Program-made: the position numbers and the translations under genes
Source of the DNA: Bolinopsis microptera
Taxonomy: Eukaryota; Ctenophora; Tentaculata; Lobata; Bolinopsidae
Assembly (NCBI RefSeq): GCF_026151205.1
Contig: NW_026971774.1
Location: 90,001-154,000 of the forward strand
Direction: 5' to 3'
DNA length: 64,000 nt
Notes under the pieces: generated by a model
Database searches by the model: none
What the model saw: only the letters and a program-made list of their open reading frames with translations
Told to the model about the DNA's origin: nothing
Shown: positions 22,511 through 31,916 of the stretch, piece after piece
Numbering within the stretch: position 1 is the first letter of the stretch
How the letters are laid out: every line of letters begins with the position of its first letter

Positions 22511-24097
22511 ACAGTGCATACGTGTATGGGCTTAGTAAAAGATGGAACTATGTGTGCAGAACTACCCCAGGAGTGGCAGATAGGCTAAATCCTCTGGAAC
22601 AAGTAACACGTGATGAGTTTATACCAGCTATAATCAACAGATTGTTTAGCTGCACTGATGAACTAAGGAACATAATGGCTCTACCGCCAAGATATGGAGG
22701 ATTAGGTATTCCAGTTATGATGGACATGGCAGATCGAGAGTATAAATTCTCCTGTAAGGCTACTAAACATCTAAAAGAAGAAATTCTCAAGCAGGTAGAC
22801 AACTACACAGAAGACTGGAAACACAGCAAAGGAGTGAAAACCGAAATAACGACCGAACGGAATCTCTTGAACTATCTACAAAAACAAGCAGTAATACGCC
22901 AGGAGCTTGAGTCAACACCACTGGCAAAGTTGATGTTCCAACTAGCTGCGGAGAAAGGGGCAAGTGCTTGGTTAACAGCACTACCTTTAAAAGAGTATGG
23001 ATATCTGATGAATAAACAACAGTTCTCAGACGCAATAGCACTCAGATATAACCTAAACTTAAAGGATAGCCCTAAGACATGTACGTGTGGCCAGAAATAC
23101 TCGGCAAACCATGCGCTCATCTGCAAACTCGGTGGGTATGTGTCACTGCGGCACAACTCGTTGAGAGACACCTTTGCAGAACTAATGAGAACTGTGAAAT
23201 GCAAGGATGTGCAGACTGAGCCAGTTCTTCTCCCAGTTGATGGCCTAGAGTTACCAAAGGGAACAGTCCTAGGAGACCAAGCTAGGCTGGACATTTCTGC
23301 AAGATCGATTTGGAATGCTTCAGAGAGGGCATATTTTGATGTAAGGGTATTCTATGCCCCAGCCCCCTCCAATGCAAGCAAATCGATCCCAGCAATGTAC
23401 CAGTCCCATGAAAATGAGAAGAAAAGATGTTACAATGCAAGGGTTCTGGAAGTAGAGAAAGGAAGCTTCACGCCGTTAGTTTTCTCAACATCTGGTGGAA
23501 TGGGTGGTGAAGCTGAAAGACTAGTAAAGAAGCTTGCTAGCAAGATGGAATACCACACAGGGCAAATGTATTCAGATGCTGTTGGATACATAAGAAAGCG
23601 CCTTCGTTTCGAAATCCTAAGAACAACAGTGATTTCTCTACGGAGGGACAGAGGTGCGAGAAAGAACTTTGTTGATATAAACAGTTTAGATTTGAATTTG
23701 GAGCCACAAGGCAAAGGTTGATATTCAAATTTTTCTCCCAATATTTGAGATAGGGAATATATTGATTTTTTGAAGGGTTGTTTTTATATCTATTTTTCAT
23801 ATGTTTTGTTAGAAAACCTGCTAACCTTTCTTGGATATCTTCTTGTTAAAGGTGTTTCTGCCTTATTTAGTCAGGATTTAACTTGCAGCTATAAACTTCC
23901 GTTTTTACTCCAGTCCAAGGCGAGATGCACGATCTCTACTGTCATTTAGGTATCATTTACAGCTGAGCATAAGGGTTAAATTAAAATTATTTAACCTTTT
24001 GGTGCTGTATCAAAATAACATTAATTTATTATTATTATTATTACATAGGGTCATTGTGACAATTATGTGTATATTGTTTGAATAATTTTATCGATAC
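22511..24097 (+). mobile_element. 5'-truncated LINE with restriction-like endonuclease
   Basis: Inserted in the short LINE derivative with a perfect 14-bp target duplication, ATACAAATGAGCAT, at 22497-22510 and ending at 24107 (the second copy spans the 24094-24107 junction). It carries the C-terminal ORF 22522-23721 and an AT-rich 3' UTR with a TTATTATTATTA tract. The 5' end is truncated, as expected of target-primed reverse transcription. Confidence 0.83.
22522..23721 (+). CDS. C-terminal region of an RLE-type (R2/NeSL/Dong-like) LINE protein
   Basis: About 400 codons open; the frame starts at GTG and continues the truncated element, so this is not a native start. Around residues 187-213 there is a CxC-x7-H-x3-C cluster followed by RHN, the zinc knuckle just before the restriction-like endonuclease of R2-group LINEs. 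Downstream are acidic and Lys residues arranged like a PD-(D/E)xK site (GDQARLDIS near 251-259, YFDVRVF near 271-277, then E and K near 297-301). The RT core is absent because of truncation. The endonuclease would nick target DNA in an intact element; this copy cannot move alone. Confidence 0.78.
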   Translation: MYGLSKRWNYVCRTTPGVADRLNPLEQVTRDEFIPAIINRLFSCTDELRNIMALPPRYGGLGIPVMMDMADREYKFSCKATKHLKEEILKQVDNYTEDWKHSKGVKTEITTERNLLNYLQKQAVIRQELESTPLAKLMFQLAAEKGASAWLTALPLKEYGYLMNKQQFSDAIALRYNLNLKDSPKTCTCGQKYSANHALICKLGGYVSLRHNSLRDTFAELMRTVKCKDVQTEPVLLPVDGLELPKGTVLGDQARLDISARSIWNASERAYFDVRVFYAPAPSNASKSIPAMYQSHENEKKRCYNARVLEVEKGSFTPLVFSTSGGMGGEAERLVKKLASKMEYHTGQMYSDAVGYIRKRLRFEILRTTVISLRRDRGARKNFVDINSLDLNLEPQGKG

Positions 24098-24193
24098 AAA
24101 TGAGCATTATATTTATATGTATTGTTTTACATAATTTGTATTCTGTAAAATGTACTACAAATTAAATTTTTTGTTTCATTGAAATTTCTTGTT

Positions 24194-25213
24194 TCATTGG
24201 TACCAAACACCTTTGCATTACTGACATTGTCTGACCAATTAAAGTTTGGGGCCATCCTTAACATTTTACATTAATTCTTCTATAACACAAAGCTCCTAAT
24301 ACTCCTAGCTATTTGATTTGCGAAGAGGAACCTAATTTTATCCCGATCCATGACTCCAGTGCCGAAGGCAAAAAGAGTCAAGTACAAGTGTTAGTGAACA
24401 AGTTTATTGGTATATTGTAGATTGCGCCCGTCGCATTGCCTGTGCACAGATGTCGCTTACGTTCCTCATATATTCGCGAAGTTATTTTTCGCGAAATTCT
24501 GAACTTGGTGTGCTGCGCTGAGCAGATCTATTAAATTGTTAATTTCATCATATGAAGGATACAAGGATACAAGGATACAAGGATACAAAAGTGATAATTA
24601 TTTTATTGAATTCACAATAGTTATAATTCTGAAATAATTTAAGGTTACACAATTCTAGTTATTTACAGATGTGTAGGGATAAAATAGAAATGTTTAATAT
24701 AATACTATTTTTGAGGTCCTATAGCATTATGCATTGGCCAGTATTTGAGTGGAAATCTGGGCTCTTATAGTAGGCTGTAAAATTTTCGTTCACAGAGAGA
24801 ATTGAATGGATTGCTCTTGCTGTGGCAGTAAATTTTGTAGGGTCTAGTGTTTTATCGGATAGCAAACCGGCTAGGTCAGTAATATTTTACTGAATCAGTT
24901 GCATAACGTTGCCTGTTGGTGCTCCCCCGCCAAAAAGGCGCCTCCCTGTTGGCACCTGCTCCCCTTTTGGCCCCAAATTAGGTGATTTTAGAGGATGTAT
25001 CCTCTCTAGTAAACTCTAGTAAAATCTCTGAAAAAGTGTGTTTCTAAAGCAAAACATACAGTTTTGCTAGTACTTCTGTTAAGTTTTTCAAAATTGTCCC
25101 ACTTTCAAACAACGATTTGGCGCTGCATTTCTTGTTTGAATTATATTTCAAACCTGTTTAAAAGTGTTTAATTAATTAATACTTTCCAAGGTTTTCTCTG
25201 CTGGCAAACTACA
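24194..25213. other. Flank upstream of the Tudor-Schlafen gene
   Basis: Contains a small AAGGATAC repeat (about 24554-24590) and a degenerate CAGTGGCGTAA-family MITE. No other gene was found. The acceptor-like TTCTCTGCTGGCAAACTACAG just before the start of the next gene suggests a 5' UTR intron in this interval. Confidence 0.45.
24895..25140. mobile_element. Degenerate CAGTGGCGTAA-family MITE
   Basis: Shares GCATAACGTTGCCTGTTGG, CAGTTTTGCTAGTAC and TTCAAAATTGTCCCAC with the copy at 10935-11175. It ends about 80 bp before the start codon of the next gene. Confidence 0.65.
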
Positions 25214-25219
25214 GATGCA

Positions 25220-27463
25220 ATGAGGCAAGAATCGCTTGATGAAATTTTAACTCACTATGCCACCACCAAATCACTTGAAGATAGACTCGGTGTAGCAAAA
25301 AGGCTGCTGAAATATGCAAAAAATTCACCCAGTCTGCCACCATCAAAACAAAATATGTTGATGTCACAGCGGTCGCTATTGCACGATTTCTGGGAGCTCT
25401 TAAAACCAGACTGCATTCAACGACGTCAAGGCATTGATCAGTCAGAAAGTCTGTACGAACTACACTGTATTTCTTTGGAAATACTTACCCATTTCAATCA
25501 AAAGAAGTATAGGTTTCTCAACAACCATCTTCTCACTGTTCAGAACATTCATGTTCTTGATGACTTGCTAATGTTAAACTCAATCAATGCTCATGAACCA
25601 TGTTGTGTCAAAGCTCTTGAAGCTAGTTGGGCTACGAAAACTGTTGAAAAAGCTCGTGAGGTCATGTGTGGCAATGTATATGATGCACTCTTTGATGAAC
25701 CTAATGAAGATAACATATACGATGTGGAGCTTCTCGCCGAAGACACCGGGGAGAATGTTGTTGACTTGTTATCAAAAGAGTGTGATGTTGAAGTCAACAA
25801 TCTGACCCTAAATCTAAAGTCACCTAATACTTTTTCAGAGACAGTTAAGGTAGTTCATGTGGTGAATCCTCAGTTTGTTTGGGTGCAGGAGTTATCAGAT
25901 GACATCTTAGAGATCAACCAAGATTTAGCTGATCACATGGCTTCTGCTGCCATCCGGGCCACAAGTCAAGACACTCGGGTTGTGGTGCGAATGAAAAAGT
26001 TGAATTTTCGAGGTCAGGTTTTGGCTTGGAAGGTTTCTTCTGTGCTTGTATTTGCTATTGATTATGGTTGGCAGTCGGAGGTACCTCACTCTTACGTTTT
26101 TACTGCAGAAGAACACATTTTTGAGATTCCGTCTCTTGCAAAATTGTGTAGGATAATCAATTTGGTTGCTCCGTGCAAAAAAACTAAACTACAGGTGAGG
26201 GTGATCAAATTGCTGCAAACAGTGACCAGTTCTGAACCTTTTGCTGGCACCCTCTTAAAAAACCATTTAGATCCAATTGTCGAGCTAGTCAAAACAACTA
26301 GAAATGGAGTACTCTTGTGTAATGCTCTCCTATACTTTTCACAACTTTGCTTTTATTCCAAACACAGCGCTGTATGTGGCGAGCTCATGATTAAACCCAC
26401 CCTTTCCTGCATTCAGCAGTGGTTCTTTTGCACTGAAGTGCTAGCACAAGGATTAGAAGTTATGAGAAATCTCATTGCAAATAGCGAAAAGAATAGGGAG
26501 ATGTTCATTTTTTGTGGTGGTTTAGAATTTGCTTTTAATGCGTATGCCACCTACTGTAAAGAAGATTCTGTCCATTCTCAAGTTCTGCACGTTCTGAAGT
26601 ATTGTTTGGAAGAGTATGAGTTTGAATCCAGTACTTATCAAGTTTATTCCATCGAGAATATCATCTCCTCAGAAAACCGGTCTGAAGACAAAGTGGTATT
26701 TTCTCATCTTAGTAGTATGTCTCAGTACAACATAGAAACTTCAGATTTCGTTTCGTTCATAGAAAACATTGCAAAACAGCAAGATCTAGTGGTATTCGCT
26801 AGAGAAGTTGTTTCATATTTGAACAGTGCGGAGGGTGGTACTATTTACATTGGAGTCACATATCAGGGTCTTGTTAACGGCTTGTTGATGAACCGAGCTC
26901 GTAAAGATGAGCACAGAACTAAAATCGACATGGTTATTTCAAAGATGGTTTCAGATTACAAACTTACAGAGCTACCTAACCAACTCGTTGACTGCTCTTT
27001 TCAAAGGGTTGAAAACATTCACAAGCGGGCTATGCCTCAGGACACGTCCATGTACCTTATTAAAGTTTTTGTTACCCCCGGGCGGACTCTTTCTCGTTTG
27101 AGAGAGGGTGATTCCAATGTGTTCTTCAAAAGAAGACACGGGTGTGTGGTACCAATATCAGCAAACGAGCTGAGGCAACAAATAGCTTGTCAAGGGAACG
27201 ACAAAAAACAGTTACCTGACTTAGCAAAACTAAATGTGTCTAGAAGAGAACCAATTATTGGTGTGAAAACTGATGTGTCAACAGTTACCATGACAACTGA
27301 TGTGTCAACAGTTACCATGACAACTGATGTGTCAACATCAGATCAATCACATTTCCTACATTCTGAGGTTACAGATAACATTGCAGCCAGTAAATCGGAG
27401 GACAGGGTTAAGAGTTTGGGACCACCTCCTCTAGTTCCAATTAGTCATCTAAGAAATAATTGA
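25220..27463 (+). CDS. Tudor plus Schlafen-like (AlbA_2) domain protein
   Basis: 747 residues in one exon from ATG 25220 (the upstream ATG 25214 is closed by a stop after one codon). Residues 1-200: helical, no known domain. About 208-300: Tudor domain, with VVHVVNPQFVWVQEL and, after RMKKLNFRGQVLAW, the VFAIDYG core that in Tudor domains lines the methyl-arginine pocket. About 310-470: helical repeats, possibly ARM-like. About 500-660: Schlafen AlbA_2-type nuclease fold (REVVSYLNSAEGGTIYIGV...GLVNG, then MVSDYKLTELP and YLIKVFV). The expected acidic residues before this core are not clearly conserved, so catalysis is uncertain. Residues 686-706 are TDVSTVTMT repeats made by an X-box-like palindrome. 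Tudor domains typify piRNA-pathway scaffolds, and Schlafen-like proteins form the nematode piRNA-processing nuclease PUCH; a small-RNA or RNA-surveillance role is inference. It is followed by AATAAA at 27537. Confidence 0.78.
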   Translation: MRQESLDEILTHYATTKSLEDRLGVAKRLLKYAKNSPSLPPSKQNMLMSQRSLLHDFWELLKPDCIQRRQGIDQSESLYELHCISLEILTHFNQKKYRFLNNHLLTVQNIHVLDDLLMLNSINAHEPCCVKALEASWATKTVEKAREVMCGNVYDALFDEPNEDNIYDVELLAEDTGENVVDLLSKECDVEVNNLTLNLKSPNTFSETVKVVHVVNPQFVWVQELSDDILEINQDLADHMASAAIRATSQDTRVVVRMKKLNFRGQVLAWKVSSVLVFAIDYGWQSEVPHSYVFTAEEHIFEIPSLAKLCRIINLVAPCKKTKLQVRVIKLLQTVTSSEPFAGTLLKNHLDPIVELVKTTRNGVLLCNALLYFSQLCFYSKHSAVCGELMIKPTLSCIQQWFFCTEVLAQGLEVMRNLIANSEKNREMFIFCGGLEFAFNAYATYCKEDSVHSQVLHVLKYCLEEYEFESSTYQVYSIENIISSENRSEDKVVFSHLSSMSQYNIETSDFVSFIENIAKQQDLVVFAREVVSYLNSAEGGTIYIGVTYQGLVNGLLMNRARKDEHRTKIDMVISKMVSDYKLTELPNQLVDCSFQRVENIHKRAMPQDTSMYLIKVFVTPGRTLSRLREGDSNVFFKRRHGCVVPISANELRQQIACQGNDKKQLPDLAKLNVSRREPIIGVKTDVSTVTMTTDVSTVTMTTDVSTSDQSHFLHSEVTDNIAASKSEDRVKSLGPPPLVPISHLRNN

Positions 27464-27536
27464 TCAGGTTTTGTTTTTAAGTTGCTTTAATTTCAATACT
27501 TAATGATTTCAGTGCGATAATTCGAATATTAGTTGA

Positions 27537-27542
27537 AATAAA
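27537..27542 (+). other. Poly(A) signal candidate, Tudor-Schlafen gene
   Basis: AATAAA 74 bases after the TGA stop. It supports the view that the single exon is the whole 3' part of the gene. Confidence 0.6.
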
Positions 27543-27993
27543 AGGCTTGCTTCAATTTCAATTTTAAATTACACATTTTATATTACACTTTTGTCATTTC
27601 CGGGTTATATCCCTTCAAAATAAATGATTACGCATTAATCATTAATCATTATATGTCATATTTTTAATAAATTTTCATATTTTTAACAAACGTTTATTAC
27701 TTATAATGTTATCTCGTGTGGTTTCATTTATCTGCAGCATATATATTATAGATAAGTTATGATACAATCAATTACTAAATAACTAATAACAATGAAAAGC
27801 ACAGTTTATTTTAAAGCCCAATCATTTACCAGTGGTAGCCTCTGAATTCTTCATTTGCTCGATATCGTCATCAGCTCTGACTTTATGACAACATTCAAAC
27901 GTTTATTTTTAAACCAGCTCAATTTTTTTGGGCACAGATTGTGTTGGTTTGCTTACTTGCTTACTAAATTTGATTATTTTTCAGGTGGATATA
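27543..27993. other. Intergenic spacer and presumed 5' UTR intron
   Basis: About 450 bp without coding potential between two plus-strand genes. The acceptor TATTTTTCAG at its end (27984) lies 9 bases before the next start codon. Confidence 0.45.
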
Positions 27994-29148
27994 ATGGCGA
28001 GTGTAATACTTCTACTCTCCTTTTCTCTTCTATTGGAAAGAAGTCAGGGGTATGTAGACGAATCACCTGACCCTGATTTCGCTCCAAAGCATTCTCTTGA
28101 CAACCCAGAAAGAAGTTCTAAAAACGTGGAAAAGAGTGAACATGAAAAGAAAAGTGATTTAAGCAAACCTATGAGACTTGCAGGACACTACAGATTTTTA
28201 ATAAAAGAAGTCCTGAAACGAGATCTGTTGTCCAATTCTGAAAAAGAACTTTTTGAAAATGCAGATAATGTTGATCCTTATTCAATCGCAGAAGCAATTT
28301 TACGACTGATCTCTGATCTGCCAGAAAAACACTCTCAGAATTCTGAAACCCTCTCTTGGTCCCTACCCAATCTAAACCAAGTTACTTTTCAGAAACTCGC
28401 TTTTACTTATGCCATTTCAATATTTATCTTGGGTTATTTTAACAATAAATGTCGACACTTCCTTGTGTCACTTCACGCGATCCTGTTGTATCTGTATGCC
28501 GTGTACTCTCGCATCAACCTCCAGTACAGTGAAATCAGGGGACGGAAGTTGGCTGCAATCAGCAACCTACCAAGCCACTGTAAAGATGAGTTTAGCATTT
28601 CCAGCTTCCTCTCCCGCTCCTGGTCTGTACTACAGATAGGAGACAAATGTGTTAAATATCACCAGCAAGTTTTAACAGACCCTCTGTACGAGATACAGTA
28701 TCTAAAGTGCTTCTTCTACCCTCTCGTATCAAGTCTGTTAACCCCTCTAACAGTTCTAGGTGAAGAGCTGGGACCCTTCCTGGAGAATGTGTTGAACCCT
28801 TTCCCATTCCACCTACAAGTATTCGTCATAGCGTTTGTTAGTGTTGTCATGGGCGGTCTGATGACTACAGTTGTAACTGTAGCTAAACAGAGACCAGGCT
28901 CTTCAGTAACCGCACAAACTGAACTTAAGGCACAGTTAGCACAAACTGAACAATTAGCTCTGATTCACAAGGAGGTAATGCAGGAGCTGGTAGTAATGAA
29001 GAGAGACGTTACTGAGTTGAAGAACAGTGTTAGTTTCAGTGAAGTGACTAGTTGTCATGGTAACTGCACTACTGAAGTGACTGATATAATGCTGCTCAAA
29101 GAAAGACGAGAAGAAGAGAGACTCTTCTTTAGAAGTGCAGAGACCTGA
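27994..29148 (+). CDS. CLCC1-like (chloride channel CLIC-like) ER membrane protein
   Basis: 384 residues from ATG 27994, chosen because it begins a clean signal peptide (MASVILLLSFSLLL) just after a splice acceptor; upstream in-frame codons are intronic. Residues 20-115 are acidic/basic luminal sequence. Transmembrane segments lie at about 132-149, 155-171 and 273-296. Between TM2 and TM3 is the most conserved region of the family, with SWSVL..GDKCVKYHQQVL and PL..LGEELGPFLENVL matching CLCC1's DPCQKYYEVLL and PL..IGKG.GEF. A coiled coil follows at about 308-345. CLCC1 is an ER protein linked to chloride conductance and membrane homeostasis; human CLCC1 is 551 aa, so this is short and divergent. 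Residues 352-357 (TSCHGN) are encoded by an X-box-like palindrome. Confidence 0.75.
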   Translation: MASVILLLSFSLLLERSQGYVDESPDPDFAPKHSLDNPERSSKNVEKSEHEKKSDLSKPMRLAGHYRFLIKEVLKRDLLSNSEKELFENADNVDPYSIAEAILRLISDLPEKHSQNSETLSWSLPNLNQVTFQKLAFTYAISIFILGYFNNKCRHFLVSLHAILLYLYAVYSRINLQYSEIRGRKLAAISNLPSHCKDEFSISSFLSRSWSVLQIGDKCVKYHQQVLTDPLYEIQYLKCFFYPLVSSLLTPLTVLGEELGPFLENVLNPFPFHLQVFVIAFVSVVMGGLMTTVVTVAKQRPGSSVTAQTELKAQLAQTEQLALIHKEVMQELVVMKRDVTELKNSVSFSEVTSCHGNCTTEVTDIMLLKERREEERLFFRSAET

Positions 29149-29944
29149 GTCAGTGCTGTAGAGATCTGTTTATAAGTATTCTCTTACAAATTAAAACCCA
29201 CTAATAGTGTTTAGATGGTAAAACCTAAATCAATAGGCTCTATGTAATATTATAAGAAGCACGTTTAATGTAATACTCAATTTTTGATATTTTATTTTCG
29301 ACATTTCTGTGGTTTCTAGCTTTAGTTGTCATATTGTTATTTTTTGTTAGAAAAAGAAATTTAAGATTCTTAAATCTTTTAGATTTGTTATGATTATTTT
29401 ATTAATGATTTAAAAAAAAAAGATTATTTAGGATTTATTTTATCCATGTGGACCGTGGTGCAAAATTTAAGTCATAAATTTGCTTCTCAAAACATAAAAC
29501 AATCTGATTGTGATCTTCTGACTTTCTTTGTATTATTTTTTGACGAAACTCGTATAATATAAATGCAACAGTTATTTCTTTTTCTTTAACTTCAGCTGTA
29601 ACAGGCCCTGAATACAAACCCAGGCACATCTTATGGTTTGGCGGCCGCCACCGCACGAAATCTTACTGTATAAAGTCAACTGCGCGGCTCTGATAGCGGT
29701 TACTCCGCGCGTTTTGGCACGTGGTATGTTAATTTGAAGGAGAATGAGTTGGTATTGTATTTTAAGTAAAGAAATCAATTTTTATTTGAACTACCCACTT
29801 AGGGACCATCCTCTTAGAACGTTCGCCAAAATCTCGGATGTTCAGACCAGTCTGGATTATCCAACAACTTTTTATAGCAAATAAAAATAACTTAAATTCA
29901 CTAGTAAAATGCAGGTAGTATATCTGTTAGTGAAGTCAATCCCG

Positions 29945-30070
29945 ATCGAAATAATCAATCCCAGGATTTGGGAGTCACAAGCAACAAAAATCCCGGGATT
30001 CCCGAAAATCGGGATTCCCGAAAACCGGGAATTTCCAGGGATTCCCCGAAAATCGGGATTCCCGAAAGCA
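29945..30070. repeat. Palindromic GGGATTCCCGAAAATC repeat
   Basis: Several copies of GGGATTCCCGAAAATCG in both orientations, so the tract can form many short hairpins. Confidence 0.75.
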
Positions 30071-30129
30071 AATGGCGCTCATCTTGAAGTCCCATTCTGT
30101 GTAATAAAGTCATGTCCATGCCATGACCC

Positions 30130-30995
30130 AACTTTTAATTTTATGGTCTAGAGGCTGGAACAAGTTTGTCATGTTATTGTTGGCGCCTTGGCGGGGACTA
30201 GCTCATGAACTATCATGTTGTTGAGTGCCATAATTTCTTTGACTTTTGCCGCCAAGTGACCCTTGAAAACATCATATACTAGTAGAGTTTTCTGTACCTC
30301 CGGCAGACCAAGGAGAACCTTTCCGTCGTTAACTTATGGCACAATAAAGTTCTCATAGTTGTCATATTCTGGACAAAAAGTTCGAAATGGAAAAATTTCA
30401 ACGGACTTTAACTTGGACGGACATTAATTGAACGGACTTTATTTGAACGGACATTAAGATGAACGCTAGGGCCTCCAGCGTTCAAGTAATGTCCGTCCAA
30501 ATAAGGTCCGATAAGGTAATAGCCTGGGGACCCCAGGTAAATGTAACAGTGCTAGGAAAGCTCCACGTGATGTTAAGGTTAACCTAAAGTTGTCTAAGAT
30601 AAAACCACTTCACGCCGAATGGCTTGTAAAAGTTAACACTGAAATGCAGGACCGGGGTAGTTTGATAAAAAATGGTTTCCATAAAGTTAGAAATCACTGC
30701 TGCTTGTTTAAGCATGGACTATTTCATGCACGAAAACCCATTTGATGAAGATGATATGTAATATTAGACACTGATCATGTACACATATTTTAACATTTTT
30801 ACTGCTTAATGACTGCTTTTCTTACTTACTGTATAAAAAATGGATTTAAAAATCATTTGCTGAAATTAAAAAACGACAACGTCAAAAAATTCGGATTTTT
30901 GATGGTTTTGAATGCCTTCGAGCGTTCATATTAATGTCCGTTCATAACTATGTCCGTTCATGTAATGTCCGTCCAAATAAGGTCCGATAAGGTAA
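30130..30995. mobile_element. Rearranged foldback element (GTCCGATAAGG family)
   Basis: Shares long blocks with 40569-41443 (CAAGTTTGTCATGTT..., TTCGAAATGGAAAAATTT, GTGCTAGGAAAGCTCCACG, GGTTTCCATAAAGTTAG) but the left block is in the opposite orientation. Terminal motifs GTCCGATAAGG followed by TA occur at about 30525 and 30993. The termini are strings of TGTCCGTTCA / TGAACGGACA half-palindromes. No ORF is present. Confidence 0.7.
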
Positions 30996-31321
30996 TATTC
31001 GGAAGAAGCAATTAAGCAATACTTCAGCTTTTTAGTAAATTATATTGGTGTTTAGAAATCAGGGGCTAAATTCTAAAAATTTGCAACCATGATCCATCCG
31101 AGATAAATGGATTAGACTGCAATCTAATGATAACTGATAGCGATAAGCAGTCCCGGCTGGCTCAACAACCTAAATTAAATTATATGAATTATGAGGCTGT
31201 TCATTAGCCTTTAAAATAGCCTCCAGAATACTATCATACTGGCTCAAATTGATTAAATAGATTGAAATGATCGTTTGCTTCAATAAAACAAACGATTTTA
31301 TTTAAGATAAACAAAGAAAGT

Positions 31322-31718
31322 CTATTTTTGTTCACAGCTATTGAGTTTGTTAAGTCTGTTAACCACTACGTGTTTCGCTTCTTTATCCTCGTCCTGCCCT
31401 TCTAGCTTCTTCTTCCTTGATAATATCTGAACGTCTTCAGGAGTTTCAGGAACAGATCTCCCCGTGGTGTCAGGAAGGAACCGCCGGCGCCACACATGCC
31501 AGCAAAGATAAACCCGCAAACAGGGCTAAAGGCACCCTCCTGTCTCCCATAGAGCAAGTTAATGTAGGGACCAATGAAGCTGCCTATCCTGGCACAACTG
31601 GAGCAGAGACACATTATCATGCCCCGGTGTGATGTTGGAGCTAATTCTCCAGGATACAAGTACATCATGATGAAAGCAGCTCCAGATCCCATGCTTCCAA
31701 TAATGCTGGCCAATGTTT
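31322..31718 (-). pseudogene. SLC22/MFS transporter C-terminal exon, frameshifted
   Basis: An exon starting after acceptor GTCTAG at 31719 encodes the end of an organic-cation/anion transporter of the major facilitator superfamily: SIIGSMGSGAAF, YLYPGELAPTSHRG, SSCARIGSFIGPY (the usual SELYPT.R and S..AR.G motifs). Near 31470-31490 the frame is lost; the expected LPDTTGRSVPETPEDV continues in another frame to a stop at 31322. A one-base indel thus breaks the gene just before the family's LPET.G..LP.T.ED signature. It may be a decayed gene or a sequence error; no upstream exons were found nearby. Confidence 0.75.
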
Positions 31719-31812
31719 CTAGACTCCAAAATCTTTGTAAGAACGTAGAACTCAGAGTAGAGGAATTATTGTGTCTATGAAGTAATTAAGTAATTAGTGG
31801 CGGTGATTTCCG

Positions 31813-31885
31813 AGTTTAGATTGTCAGCTATTGTTCAATCCCTAAATACTATTTAGGGATTGAACAATAGCTGACAATCTAAACT
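31813..31885. repeat. Perfect palindrome, 36-bp arms and 1-base centre
   Basis: The arm beginning AGTTTAGATTGTCAGC is exactly repeated in inverse orientation around the single base at 31849. It could extrude a cruciform or, if transcribed, form a perfect hairpin. Confidence 0.97.
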
Positions 31886-31916
31886 GAATATTTACTATTT
31901 AAAATAGTAAATATTC
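31886..31916. repeat. Second perfect palindrome, 15-bp arms
   Basis: GAATATTTACTATTT, one base, then its exact inverse. It starts on the base after the previous palindrome ends, so two cruciform-capable units are directly adjacent. Confidence 0.95.

Larger units (their letters stand above)
22431..24193 (+). mobile_element. Short LINE derivative interrupted by another retrotransposon
   Basis: The left part (22431-22510: ACATTCCTTGCCCTGTTAGT...GTCATACAAATGAGCAT) and right part (24098-24193: TATATTTATATG...TTTCTTGTTTCATTG) together make the same internally deleted LINE derivative seen at 16548-16830. The element at 22511-24097 sits between them. Confidence 0.82.
29149..31315. other. Intergenic region with foldback elements
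   Basis: No gene recognised. It holds a palindromic CCCGGGATTCCCGAAAATC repeat near 29945-30070 and a rearranged foldback element at 30130-30995. The remainder is AT-rich. Confidence 0.5.
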
